A stretch of DNA of 64,000 nucleotides, from positions 62,001 through 126,000 of the forward strand of contig NZ_FOMS01000002.1 of the NCBI RefSeq assembly GCF_900112685.1, read 5' to 3'. This DNA comes from Roseivivax sediminis (GTDB taxonomy: Bacteria; Pseudomonadota; Alphaproteobacteria; Rhodobacterales; Rhodobacteraceae). Shown in pieces: positions 54,939 to 63,235 of the stretch; position 1 is the stretch's first letter, and each line of letters opens with the position of its first letter. The notes beneath the pieces were generated by a model, which was given only the letters and a program-made list of their open reading frames with translations, had not been told where the DNA came from and did no database searches. Position numbers and translations under genes: made by a program.

Positions 54939-55559
54939 TCAGGCGGCGGCGCGGGTGTCGAGGAGGCCCTCGGCGACGAGGCGGTCGGCCCAGGCCTGCG
55001 GTGCGTCGAAGCGGTGGGTCTGCCAGCCGCGGGCGGCGGCGGTCTCGATGTTGTCGGCGCGGTCGTCGGTGAAGAGGAGGCGGGCGGGCGGGATGCCGCA
55101 ATCGGCCTCCATTGCCGCGTAGATCTCCGCGTCCGGTTTGGCGAGGCCCATGTGGCCCGAGATGTAGTGCCGGTCGAACTCCGCGAGGAACGGGTATTCG
55201 GGTTCGGCGATGGCGAAGGTGCCGATGCCGAAATTGGACAGCGCGAAGACCGGCACGCCGGCCGTGCGCAGGGCCCTGAGGAGCCTTGTGGAATGCGGGA
55301 TCTCGGGGCCGGCGAGCTTCAGCCAGTCGTCGTGCCACATGCGGATCTCGTCGGCCCATTCGGGGTGGGCTGCGGCGGTGTCCATGACGGTGGCGCGGAA
55401 ATCGGCGCCACGGTCGATGCGGTCGTTCATGGTATGCAGGTCGACCTCTTCGAACAGCGCGCGGCGCCGGCCTGGGCCGATGGTGGCGTCGTAGTGGCGT
55501 TCGGGTCGCCATTCCAGCAGCACGTTGCCGATATCGAAGACCACCGCGTCCACGCTCAT
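54939..55559 (-). CDS. HAD-superfamily hydrolase, YihX-like
   Basis: 206 residues. Motif I is [12 protein letters not shown] (nucleophile D9; the second Asp is replaced by Gly-Asn as in YihX-type sugar phosphatases). Motif II FALSNF, motif III lysine in [10 protein letters not shown] and motif [16 protein letters not shown] are intact. Probable phosphatase of small sugar phosphates. It overlaps the yaiI-type gene by 4 bases. Confidence 0.87.
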   Translation of the reverse strand: MSVDAVVFDIGNVLLEWRPERHYDATIGPGRRRALFEEVDLHTMNDRIDRGADFRATVMDTAAAHPEWADEIRMWHDDWLKLAGPEIPHSTRLLRALRTAGVPVFALSNFGIGTFAIAEPEYPFLAEFDRHYISGHMGLAKPDAEIYAAMEADCGIPPARLLFTDDRADNIETAAARGWQTHRFDAPQAWADRLVAEGLLDTRAAA

Positions 55560-56020
55560 CCCGCGTTCCCTTGCCTGATGGCGGCGCGCATCTCGCGCTC
55601 CAGCGCGTCGAGAAAGCGCGCGCGGTCGGCCTTTGTAAACCCCTTGCCGCCGCCCTGGCGGAACGGATCGGCGGCGCGCAGGTCGGTCATCAGGTCGCGC
55701 ATCGCCAGCGCCTGCCCGACATTGGCCGCGCCGAGCGCCTCGCCGTCGGGTTTCAGGACGCGCGCCCCGGCCTCCACGCAGCGGGCGGCGAGCGGGATGT
55801 CCTGGGTCACGACGACGTCGCCGGGGCCGGCCCGGTCGGCGATCCACTGGTCGGCCACGTCGGGGCCATCGGGCACCACGACGGTTTCCACCAGCGGATT
55901 GGCGGAGGGCCGGATGCCGCCGTTCGAGACGATGCGAACGGCGGCCTTGTGGCGGGTTGCGACGCGCTCGGCCTCCGCGCGGACGGGGCAGGCGTCGGCG
56001 TCGACGTAGAGGATGGTCAC
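55556..56020 (-). CDS. YaiI/YqxD (UPF0178) family protein
   Basis: 154 residues from GTG 56018-56020, starting [19 protein letters not shown]. The acidic pair DAD with Cys-Pro, [47 protein letters not shown] and [19 protein letters not shown] are all UPF0178 signatures (a PIN-like fold). The function is not established. GTGA overlap with fghA upstream and with the HAD gene downstream makes a three-gene unit. Confidence 0.88.
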   Translation of the reverse strand: MTILYVDADACPVRAEAERVATRHKAAVRIVSNGGIRPSANPLVETVVVPDGPDVADQWIADRAGPGDVVVTQDIPLAARCVEAGARVLKPDGEALGAANVGQALAMRDLMTDLRAADPFRQGGGKGFTKADRARFLDALEREMRAAIRQGNAG

Positions 56021-56847
56021 CCGTAGAGCGCCTCGGCGTGGAAGGTGACGTGGTCTTCCATGAACGTCGAGATGAAGAAGTAGCTGTGATCGTAGCCCTT
56101 CTGCATCCGGAACTGGCCCTCCTGCCGGCGCGCGGCCATCGCCTCGGCCAGCGCTTCGGGCTTCAGCAGCTCGAGGAAATTGTCGCTCGACCCCTGGTCG
56201 ATGAGGACCGGGCCGTCGAAGCCCTTGTCGCGCATCAGCAGGGTGGAATCGTGCGGCGCCCATTTGGACGTGTCGTCGCCGAGATAGGCGCCAAACTGCT
56301 TCTTGCCCCAGTCCGACTGCGTCGGATGTGCGATCGGCGCGAAGGCCGACACGGAGCGGAAGCGGCCGGGATAGCTCATCGCCATGGTCAGCGCGCCATG
56401 CCCGCCCATGGAATGCCCGCAGATCGACTGCCGGTCGAGATCGACGGCGAAATGCTCGCCCACCGCTTTCGGCAGGTCCTTGGTGATGTAGTCCCACATC
56501 CTGAAGTTCTTCGCCCAGGGATCCTGCGTGGCGTTCACGTAGAAGCCCGCTCCCTTGCCGAGATCGTAGGCCTCGTCGTCTGCGACGTCGTCGCCGCGCG
56601 GCGAGGTGTCGGGAAAGCAGATGGCGATGCCCTGCTCGGCGCACCAGGCCTGTGCCCCGGCCTTGGTCATCGCGTTGTCGTGCGTACAGGTCAGTCCCGA
56701 CAGGTACCACAGGATCGGCACCGGCGCGTCGGCGGCCTCTTCCGGCAGGAAGAGCGCGAAGGTCATGTCGCAGGCGCATGCGTCGGAGGCGTGGGTGTAG
56801 ACACCCTGGGTGCCGCCATAGCTGCGCATTTCGGATACGGTTTGCAT
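56017..56847 (-). CDS. fghA: S-formylglutathione hydrolase
   Basis: 276 residues, esterase D family. The nucleophile S146 sits in [38 protein letters not shown] and DQGSSDNFL complete the triad surroundings and [13 protein letters not shown] contributes the histidine. It hydrolyses S-formylglutathione to formate, the second step of glutathione-dependent formaldehyde oxidation; the first-step dehydrogenase gene is at 60573-61685. Confidence 0.94.
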   Translation of the reverse strand: MQTVSEMRSYGGTQGVYTHASDACACDMTFALFLPEEAADAPVPILWYLSGLTCTHDNAMTKAGAQAWCAEQGIAICFPDTSPRGDDVADDEAYDLGKGAGFYVNATQDPWAKNFRMWDYITKDLPKAVGEHFAVDLDRQSICGHSMGGHGALTMAMSYPGRFRSVSAFAPIAHPTQSDWGKKQFGAYLGDDTSKWAPHDSTLLMRDKGFDGPVLIDQGSSDNFLELLKPEALAEAMAARRQEGQFRMQKGYDHSYFFISTFMEDHVTFHAEALYG

Positions 56848-56923
56848 CGAAGGTCCCCCGGATTGGTTGGTTGTCCAAGGCCTGCCCGAAGGCGCCCGCC
56901 TGCGCAACCTAGACGAACAGGGG

Positions 56924-57850
56924 TCAGACGGAGACGAGCGCGATCACCACGGAGACCGTGACGATCGACACCGCCGTCGAGATCAGGATTGAGGCCGAGA
57001 CCCGCTGCGGCGCGACGCCGTAGTGCTGCGCCAGGATGAAGACGTTGCCGGCCACGGGCAGCGCGGCCGCCGACACGATCACCGCGGCGTCGTACGGGGC
57101 GACCGGGAAGAACAGGTAGGCGCCCGCCGCGACGAGCGCGGGGTGCAGGATCAGCTTGCAGAAGGACAGCCAGCCGGCGACGCTCAGCCGTTCGGCGGAT
57201 TTGGAGGCGAGCGAGGCGCCGATGGCGAACAGCGCGCCGGGCGTCGCGGCGTTGCCGAGGATGGTCAGGAACTCGTTCACCACCGCCGGGATCGGCAGCG
57301 CGGCGGCGGACACGAGCAGGCCGAGGACGATGGCGACGATCATCGGGTTCTTCACCAGTCCCAGCCCGACGGTGCGCAGCACCCCCGCCGACATCCGCCC
57401 GTCGCGTGATCCTGTCACCAGGATCACCAGCAGCGACGAGAACACGATGAGGTCGATCGACAGCACCAGGATGATCGGCCCCACCGCCTCCTGCCCCAGG
57501 AGGAGCGCCAGCATCGGCACGCCGAGGAACCCGGTATTGCCGATGGCGGCGCATTGCGCCTCGATCGCCGCCACCTCGACCGAGGCGGCGCGCCAGAACG
57601 CCACGCCGAGCGCGATGCCGTAAACGAAGGCCGTGCCCCACAGGTAGGCAGCCGCGAGACGTGCGTCGAAGATGTCGGAGAAGGACAGGTTCGCCGAGAA
57701 CCGGAACAGCATCGCCGAGAGCGCGAAGTAGAAGACGAACTTAGTGAGGTAGGCGGTCGCTTCCGCGGTGAAGAACTTCGTGCGTCCGGCGCCGTAGCCA
57801 AGCCCGATCAGGCCGAAGAACGGCAGCGTCTTGAGGAAAATCTCCAACAT
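56924..57850 (-). CDS. AEC family transporter (auxin efflux carrier-like)
   Basis: 308 residues with ten predicted helices in two five-helix halves. MLEIFLKTLPFFGLIGLGYGAGR at the start and NTGFLGVPMLALLLG, PMIVAIVLGLLVSAAALPIP and TPGALFAIGASLA are characteristic. Such proteins export organic acids; substrate unknown. ATG 57850 begins the first helix; the upstream extension is polar. Confidence 0.85.
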   Translation of the reverse strand: MLEIFLKTLPFFGLIGLGYGAGRTKFFTAEATAYLTKFVFYFALSAMLFRFSANLSFSDIFDARLAAAYLWGTAFVYGIALGVAFWRAASVEVAAIEAQCAAIGNTGFLGVPMLALLLGQEAVGPIILVLSIDLIVFSSLLVILVTGSRDGRMSAGVLRTVGLGLVKNPMIVAIVLGLLVSAAALPIPAVVNEFLTILGNAATPGALFAIGASLASKSAERLSVAGWLSFCKLILHPALVAAGAYLFFPVAPYDAAVIVSAAALPVAGNVFILAQHYGVAPQRVSASILISTAVSIVTVSVVIALVSV

Positions 57851-58039
57851 GGCGGCCTTGTTAGCAGCGTCTCGTGGCCCGTCAATCGGGCCGTCTCGTG
57901 CGCCGTGCGGAGTGTGATCCGCCGTTCCGGGGCGATGCGGAAAAGTTTGAACCGATCCGGACGCGACGCCGGCCAATGGGCACAAGGACGGCGTTTTCGG
58001 TCCGGACGACATGACTGCAGCGCCGCGCCCTTGATAAAA

Positions 58040-58060
58040 TGAACCGAACTGTTTAGTTCA
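58040..58060. promoter_or_regulatory. Dyad-symmetric operator candidate
   Basis: Nested palindromes: TGAAC ... GTTCA (58040-58044, 58056-58060) enclosing GAACT-GTTT-AGTTC (58046-58059). A TTGATA (58031-58036) lies just upstream with a TTAGTT about 16 bases on, so the dyad would overlap a promoter of the 55-residue gene at 58116. A TetR gene follows at 58349, making it a candidate regulator. Confidence 0.45.
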
Positions 58061-58115
58061 CTTTGTGATCCGGCAATGACCGGACCGATCACCCAACTCG
58101 CGTGGAGACACGATC

Positions 58116-58283
58116 ATGCGCTTCCTGCTCGTTCTGACCCTTGCCGCCACGGCGGCCCTTTCCACGCCGGCCCTCGCCGGCGGTGCCTTCCCCGACCTGC
58201 CCTACATGGTCTTCCCGCCCGAGGACGGCCCGCTTGGCCCGGTCGATCCGACGCCGCAGCCCGGGCCGTCGCGTCAGGAATGA
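58116..58283 (+). CDS. Small secreted Pro-rich protein
   Basis: 55 residues: a clear signal peptide MRFLLVLTLAATAALSTPALA followed by a short mature part rich in Pro, Gly and Asp (FPDLPYMVFPPEDGPLGPVD). RBS GTGGAGA eight bases before the ATG. No family recognised. It is preceded by a dyad-symmetric promoter-like site and followed after 65 bases by a TetR regulator. Confidence 0.6.
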   Translation: MRFLLVLTLAATAALSTPALAGGAFPDLPYMVFPPEDGPLGPVDPTPQPGPSRQE

Positions 58284-58348
58284 GGCCACGTATTGCTCGC
58301 GCCTCTTGCGGCATCATATAGTCCCCTGCCGGCAAGTGGGGGTGATGT

Positions 58349-58966
58349 ATGACGGCCGAGGCCGCTAAGGTCCGCAAGGGGCGCAAGTTCGACCAGGTCG
58401 TATGCGGCGCCCGTGACATCTTCCTGCGTGACGGGTACGAAGGCGCCAGCGTCGACGACATCGCCCGCGCGGCGGGCGTGTCCAAGGCGACGCTCTACAA
58501 CTACTTCCCCGACAAGCGCCTGCTGTTCCTCGAGGTCGCGACCGGCCAGTGCCAGTTCCAGACCGACGAGGTGCTCGGCAGCGTCGATCTTACCCGCCCC
58601 CCGCGCGAGGTGCTGCCGGTGGCGGCGCGCAGCTACATGCGTTTCGTTCTGTCGCCGCTGGGGCAGAGCATCTTCCGCGTCTGCGTCTCCGAGACGGAGC
58701 GCTTTCCCGAGATCGGCCGCGAGTTCTTCGAATGCGGGCCGAAGCTCGTGCACACCTACCTTGTCGCCTATCTGCAGGGGGCGGTGACGCGCGGCGAGGC
58801 GGCGATCGAGGATCTGGACCTCGCGGCCGACCAGTTCGCGCAGCTCTGCAAGGCGGGTCTGTGGGACAAGCTCGCCTTCGGGATCAAGGACAGCTACGAC
58901 GAGGCCGAACTCGACCGCGTCGTCGACGGCGCGGTCGACATGTTCATGGCGCGTTACGGCACCTAG
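58349..58966 (+). CDS. TetR/AcrR family regulator (AefR-like C-terminus)
   Basis: 205 residues. The helix-turn-helix EGASVDDIARAAGVSKATLYNYFPDKRLLF lies at about 34-63. The C-terminal half (PPREVLPVAARSYMRFVLSPLGQSIFRVCVSETERFPEIGREFFECGP) matches the AefR-like TetR_C group. Ligand unknown. Its stop overlaps the 3' end of the convergent NYN gene by 4 bases. Confidence 0.88.
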   Translation: MTAEAAKVRKGRKFDQVVCGARDIFLRDGYEGASVDDIARAAGVSKATLYNYFPDKRLLFLEVATGQCQFQTDEVLGSVDLTRPPREVLPVAARSYMRFVLSPLGQSIFRVCVSETERFPEIGREFFECGPKLVHTYLVAYLQGAVTRGEAAIEDLDLAADQFAQLCKAGLWDKLAFGIKDSYDEAELDRVVDGAVDMFMARYGT

Positions 58967-59676
58967 TCGACGCGCCGCACCAGGAGCTGGTTGCCGGGCG
59001 AGCGCTTGGTCTCGAACACCTTCAGATCGCTGACGAGGTCCGAGAGCTTGCGCTTGCCGTAGGTGCGGGTGTCGAAATCGGGGTTCGAGGCGGTGATGAA
59101 CTGGCCGATCTGGCCCAGCGGGATCCATTCGTCGTCCTGCTCGATCCCGTCCATCGCCTTGAAGATCAGGTTGCGCGCCTCTTCCATGTTGCCGGTGGCG
59201 CGCGGCTGGCTCTGGCCCTTGCCCGACGTGTCGGGCGCGCCGTCCATGTTCTCCAGGAAGATGAAGCGCTTGCAGGCCTTGCGGAAGGCCTCGGGCGTCT
59301 TCTGCATGCCGATGCCGTAGACGTCGAGCCCCTGCTCGCGCAGCCGGCTGGCCAGCCGGGTGAAGTCGCTGTCCGAGGAGACCAGGCAGAACCCGTCGAA
59401 GCGGCCCGAGTGCATCAGGTCCATCGCGTCGATCACCAGCGCGATGTCACTGGCGTTCTTGCCCACCGTGTTCGCTGGCTGGTGCGTCGGCACGAGGCCG
59501 AACTCCGCCGTGACCTTCGACCAGCCCGCCATCTGGTTGGAGGAGAAATCGCCGTAGCAGCGCCGCACGCTCGCCTCGCCGAGGCTGGCGATCTCGTCGA
59601 ACAGCGCCTTGGCGTATTTCGGAGAGGTGTTGTCGGCGTCGATCAGGACGGCGAGAAGCTTGGTGTCTTCGGGCAA
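58963..59676 (-). CDS. NYN domain plus OST-HTH/LOTUS domain protein
   Basis: 237 residues from a TTG start (complement of 59674-59676) supported by the strong RBS GGGAGG. The N-terminal NYN/PIN-like nuclease domain (about 5-145) has acidic residues D13/D15 in VLIDADNTSP, the KNASDIALVIDAMDL block and SSDSDFTRLASRLREQG. A C-terminal winged OST-HTH (about 165-235) with WIPLGQIGQFITASNPDFDTRTYGKRKLSDLV binds RNA in related proteins. Probable RNase or RNA-binding regulator (LabA/MARF1-like architecture). Confidence 0.87.
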   Translation of the reverse strand: MPEDTKLLAVLIDADNTSPKYAKALFDEIASLGEASVRRCYGDFSSNQMAGWSKVTAEFGLVPTHQPANTVGKNASDIALVIDAMDLMHSGRFDGFCLVSSDSDFTRLASRLREQGLDVYGIGMQKTPEAFRKACKRFIFLENMDGAPDTSGKGQSQPRATGNMEEARNLIFKAMDGIEQDDEWIPLGQIGQFITASNPDFDTRTYGKRKLSDLVSDLKVFETKRSPGNQLLVRRVD

Positions 59677-59694
59677 GGCGGCCTCCCGGTGGGA

Positions 59695-60186
59695 TCAGAG
59701 CGTGCGATACATGACCAGCGCGTCGACGTAGCCGGCGGTGGGGTGGCGGAAGGCGCCGGGCAGGCGGCCGACGATGTCGAAACCCGCGCGCTCCCACGTT
59801 GCGACGGCGCGGACATTGGTGGCCACGACAAAGTTGAACTGCATCGCGCGGTATCCCGCATCACGCGCGGTGTCCAGCGCATGCGCGAGCATCGCGCGGG
59901 CGACGCCGCGGCCCTGCGCCTCGGCCGCCGTCAGGAAGGCGGCGTTGCAGACATGATCGCCGCCTCCGGGCTGGTTGGGGCGCAGGATATAGGTGCCGAG
60001 CACCGCGCCTCCGGCCTCGGCGACGAACACGCGGTGCGCGGGGCTTTGCCAGTAGGCGAGAGCGTCGTCCCGCGCGATGTCGCGCGGGACGGTGTAGGTG
60101 TCGCCGGCGCGGAAGATCGGCTCCATGATCCGCCAGAGCGCGTCGTTGTCCGTCTCGGTCGCGGGGCGGAGGGAAAGCTCATCCAT
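59695..60186 (-). CDS. GNAT family N-acetyltransferase
   Basis: 163 residues. Motif A, the acetyl-CoA pyrophosphate loop, is visible as RGVARAMLAHALDTARDAGYRAMQFN, preceded by GTYILRPNQPGGGDHVCNAAFLTAAEAQG; VRAVATWERAGFDIVGRLPGAF completes the fold. Substrate unknown. The N-terminus overlaps the ACT gene end by 8 bases. Confidence 0.87.
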   Translation of the reverse strand: MDELSLRPATETDNDALWRIMEPIFRAGDTYTVPRDIARDDALAYWQSPAHRVFVAEAGGAVLGTYILRPNQPGGGDHVCNAAFLTAAEAQGRGVARAMLAHALDTARDAGYRAMQFNFVVATNVRAVATWERAGFDIVGRLPGAFRHPTAGYVDALVMYRTL

Positions 60187-60568
60187 CGCTCAAGGCCTCC
60201 AGCGCGGCAAGTGCCCGTGTTGCGTCGGGCGCGGGCACGAAAACGTGGTCGTGATGGAGTGCCGCGACGACGTTGCAGGCGATCCCGGCCTCGGTCAGCG
60301 CCCCCGACACCGCTGCCGTCAGCCCGATCCCGTCGAGCGCCGAATGCACCCGCAGCGTGATGCGCCGCATCGGCAGGTCTGCCGGCAGCCCCGCCTCCCG
60401 CGCGACCTCTTCCGGCAGGATGAGGGACAGGCCCTCGTCCTCCCGGAACGTGGCGAGCGCCCGGGCCGCAAGCGCGGGATCGTCCGAGCCGGCGAAGACG
60501 TAGCGCCCGGGGCAAAGCTCCGGGCGCATGTGGCGGATCATCTCCGCTCTGTCGCGAACCGGGGGCAC
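60179..60568 (-). CDS. ACT domain protein (COG3602/DUF2241-like)
   Basis: 129 residues from GTG 60566-60568. MRPELCPGRYVFAGSD and RRITLRVHSALDGIGLTAAVSGALTEAGIACNVVAALHHDHVFVPAPDATRALAAL are the two halves of this ACT-domain family, which is thought to bind amino acids as a regulator. The GTG has no clear Shine-Dalgarno; an internal ATG at 60541 or 60529 could be used instead. Sits 4 bases after adhC. Confidence 0.78.
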   Translation of the reverse strand: MPPVRDRAEMIRHMRPELCPGRYVFAGSDDPALAARALATFREDEGLSLILPEEVAREAGLPADLPMRRITLRVHSALDGIGLTAAVSGALTEAGIACNVVAALHHDHVFVPAPDATRALAALEALSDG

Positions 60569-60572
60569 CGGC

Positions 60573-61685
60573 TCAGAAGGTGACGACGGCGCGGATGGAC
60601 TTGCCCTCGTGCATGAGGTCGAAGCCGTGGTTGATCTCGTCGAGGGTGAGGGTGTGGGTGATCATCGGGTCGATCTCGATCTTGCCCTGCATGTACCAGT
60701 CGACGATCTTCGGCACGTCCGTGCGGCCCTTGGCGCCGCCGAAGGCCGTGCCCTTCCAGACCCGCCCCGTGACCAGCTGGAACGGCCGGGTGGAGATCTC
60801 CGCCCCCGCCGGCGCGACGCCGATGATGATCGATTCGCCCCAACCCTTGTGCGCCGATTCCAGCGCCGTGCGCATCACGCCCACGTTGCCCGTGGCGTCG
60901 AACGTGTAGTCGCCGCCGCCGCCGGTCAGTTCGACAAGATGCGCCACGAGATCGCCTTCGACCTCTTTCGGATTGACGAAATCGGTCATGCCGAATTGCG
61001 TCGCCATCTGCTTCTTCTCGGGGTTGAGGTCGACGCCGACGATCTGGTCCGCGCCCGCCATGCGCAGGCCCTGGATCACGTTCAGTCCGATCCCGCCGAG
61101 GCCGAAGACGATCGCCCGGCAGCCGATCTCGGCCTTGGCGGTGTTGATCACCGCGCCGATGCCGGTGGTCACGCCGCAGCCGATATAGCAGATTTTATCG
61201 AACGCAGCGTCCTTGTTAACCTTTGCCAGCGCAATCTCGGGCAGGACCGTGTGATTGGCGAAGGTGGAACAGCCCATGTAGTGATGCAGCACCGTGCCGT
61301 CGTCGAGCGAAAAGCGCGACGTGCCGTCGGGCATCAGGCCCTTGCCCTGCGTGCCCCGGATCTTCTGACAGAGGTTGGTCTTGCCCGAGAGGCAGTATTC
61401 GCATTCCCGGCATTCGGGCGTGTAGAGCGGGATCACGTGGTCGCCCGGCTTCACGCTGGTGACGCCCTCGCCGCATTCCACCACGACGCCCGCGCCCTCG
61501 TGGCCCAGGATCGACGGGAACAGCCCCTCGGGATCGGCGCCCGAGCGGGTGAATTCATCGGTATGGCACAGGCCCGTCGCCTTGATCTCCACCAGAACCT
61601 CGCCCGCCTTCGGGCCCTCCAGGTTCACTTCCATGATCTCAAGCGGCTTGCCCGCTTCCATCGCCACCGCAGCACGCGTTTTCAT
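60573..61685 (-). CDS. adhC: S-(hydroxymethyl)glutathione dehydrogenase (class III alcohol dehydrogenase)
   Basis: 370 residues. Catalytic-zinc ligands C40 and H62 (GLCHTDE, GHEG) and structural-zinc cysteines C92, C95, C98, C106 are in place. The Rossmann [13 protein letters not shown], the class III-specific [18 protein letters not shown] and [15 protein letters not shown] blocks are present. It oxidises S-hydroxymethylglutathione to S-formylglutathione with NAD+. Probably cotranscribed with the ACT and GNAT genes; fghA is about 4 kb away on the same strand. Confidence 0.95.
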   Translation of the reverse strand: MKTRAAVAMEAGKPLEIMEVNLEGPKAGEVLVEIKATGLCHTDEFTRSGADPEGLFPSILGHEGAGVVVECGEGVTSVKPGDHVIPLYTPECRECEYCLSGKTNLCQKIRGTQGKGLMPDGTSRFSLDDGTVLHHYMGCSTFANHTVLPEIALAKVNKDAAFDKICYIGCGVTTGIGAVINTAKAEIGCRAIVFGLGGIGLNVIQGLRMAGADQIVGVDLNPEKKQMATQFGMTDFVNPKEVEGDLVAHLVELTGGGGDYTFDATGNVGVMRTALESAHKGWGESIIIGVAPAGAEISTRPFQLVTGRVWKGTAFGGAKGRTDVPKIVDWYMQGKIEIDPMITHTLTLDEINHGFDLMHEGKSIRAVVTF

Positions 61686-61766
61686 GACCCGTCCTTCCAT
61701 TCTTTCTTGCCGGAATTTGCGCGGAGACTGGCCCAAAGCCATCGGTTCCGCAATCGGCGGCGGCGT

Positions 61767-62435
61767 TCAGAATTCGGCCCAAAGGCCGATTTTCAGCCCC
61801 ATGCTGTTGTCGCCCGTCAGCCCCCAGGTGCCGCCCAGCTCCAGCGACAGGGGGCCACGCAGGGGAAACACGACGGAGGGCGCGAAGCGGGCGAAAGCCG
61901 GATCGCCCGCCTGCTGGCCGGTCTGCATCTGCAGGATCAGCTTGCGCTCCTTGGGCAGCTTGATCCCGTAGGTCATGTCGAGCTTCACGTCGAAGCGCGC
62001 GCCGTCGGTCGGCTGCTCCACCAGAGCGTCGGCAGCCAGCCAGCCGCCGTCCCAGCCGCGCCCGAGGCTGAGGCCCGGGCGGACCACCTGACGCCCCGCG
62101 ATCCGCCCGAACCCGAGCTGAACGGCAGCCTTGATCGGCCAGTCCTGCGGCGTGATCGGGTATTGCAGGAAACCGATGGTCTTGATCTCGCCCGACACCG
62201 CCCGGCCGAGGTCGAGCCCGAGCGTCAGCTTCCGTGTCAGCCCGTATTCGAGGTAGAGCGCGTCGTACCGCCCGGTCGGCTCCGTCGAGGTCCAGGTCTC
62301 GATCGCTCGCGGCCAGGACAGGTGCACCGCACCCGAGGCGTACCAGGTGCCGCGTTCGCGCGGCCACGCCCCGGCTGCCGCCCCGGTCGCGGCGCAGATC
62401 AGCGCCACCATGCACGCCCATGCCAAGATCCGCAT
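61767..62435 (-). CDS. Small outer-membrane beta-barrel-like protein
   Basis: 222 residues with a signal peptide (MRILAWACMVALICAATGAAA) and alternating beta strands (GTWYASGAVHLSW, YLEYGLTRKLTLGLDLG, AAVQLGFGRIAG, LSLELGGTWGLTG). It ends in an aromatic residue (GLKIGLWAEF), as outer-membrane barrels do. No named family. Its promoter region carries a CtrA-type box shared with the divergent parA gene. Confidence 0.65.
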   Translation of the reverse strand: MRILAWACMVALICAATGAAAGAWPRERGTWYASGAVHLSWPRAIETWTSTEPTGRYDALYLEYGLTRKLTLGLDLGRAVSGEIKTIGFLQYPITPQDWPIKAAVQLGFGRIAGRQVVRPGLSLGRGWDGGWLAADALVEQPTDGARFDVKLDMTYGIKLPKERKLILQMQTGQQAGDPAFARFAPSVVFPLRGPLSLELGGTWGLTGDNSMGLKIGLWAEF

Positions 62436-62473
62436 CGCACCTCTCCCGCGATGCCAGCTTCGCGGGCGCAAGG

Positions 62474-62488
62474 TTAACGCTCGGTTAA
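62474..62488. promoter_or_regulatory. CtrA-type binding site (TTAA-N7-TTAA)
   Basis: TTAA-CGCTCGG-TTAA is an exact match to the alphaproteobacterial CtrA consensus TTAA-N7-TTAA, and TTAA is rare in this GC-rich window. It lies in the 118-base space between the outer-membrane-like gene (start 62435, minus) and parA (start 62554, plus), so it could control either or both. Confidence 0.55.
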
Positions 62489-62553
62489 GTTTTCCGCCGC
62501 GCGCGCTGGTCAGGCCCCCCTGCCGCGTGCAACATGCGCGGTGGAGCGATGGA

Positions 62554-63210
62554 ATGTCGGGGGCGGGACCCATGGCCGGATCGGTGATCACCGTGGCGCA
62601 GCAGAAGGGCGGGTCGGGCAAGACCACGCTCGCGGCCAATCTCGCCACGGGGTTCCTGCGGGCGGGCCGCTCCGTGGCGCTCATCGACACCGATCCGCAG
62701 GGGTCGCTCGGCCGCTGGTTCATGACGAGGCTGGATGCCGCCGGGGGCGATCCGGACATGGAATTCGCCACATCCTCGGCCTGGGGCATCACCTACGAGA
62801 CCCGCAAGCTCGCCGGGTCGCACGACGTCGTCATCGTCGACACGCCGCCCAAGGCCGACAGTGACCTGCGCCCGGCGCTGCGCATCGCGGATCTCGTGAT
62901 CGTGCCGGTCTCTATGAGCCATGTGGACCTCTGGGCGACCGAGGGGGTGCTCGACCTCGCGCGGCGCGAGGGCAAGGAGGCGCTGGTGGTGCTCAACCGC
63001 GCGCGGGCGAACACACGGCTCGGCGCCGACGTGACGGCGCGCGCGCAGGAGCTTATGGCCCGCGTGGCCGAAACCCAGATCGCCAACCGCGTGATCTATG
63101 CCGAGGCGCTGGGCCAGGGGCGCGGCGCCGCAGAGGGCGGCAAGACCCCCGCGCGCGAGGAGGTCGACGCGCTGACCGCGGAGGTGGCGGCGCTGCTCGC
63201 AAGCGGCTAG
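62554..63210 (+). CDS. ParA family ATPase (orphan)
   Basis: 218 residues. The deviant Walker A VAQQKGGSGKTTLAANLA lies near residues 12-29 with the signature lysine, SVALIDTDPQGSLGRW is Walker A'-like, and VVIVDTPPKADSDL is Walker B. No parB or centromere-like repeats are visible, so it is probably an orphan MinD/ParA type protein that positions cargo such as polar or membrane structures. ATG 62554 has GGAG upstream; ATG 62572 is an alternative. Confidence 0.85.
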   Translation: MSGAGPMAGSVITVAQQKGGSGKTTLAANLATGFLRAGRSVALIDTDPQGSLGRWFMTRLDAAGGDPDMEFATSSAWGITYETRKLAGSHDVVIVDTPPKADSDLRPALRIADLVIVPVSMSHVDLWATEGVLDLARREGKEALVVLNRARANTRLGADVTARAQELMARVAETQIANRVIYAEALGQGRGAAEGGKTPAREEVDALTAEVAALLASG

Positions 63211-63235
63211 GTGGGGCGGCGAAGGAGCGTAAACG

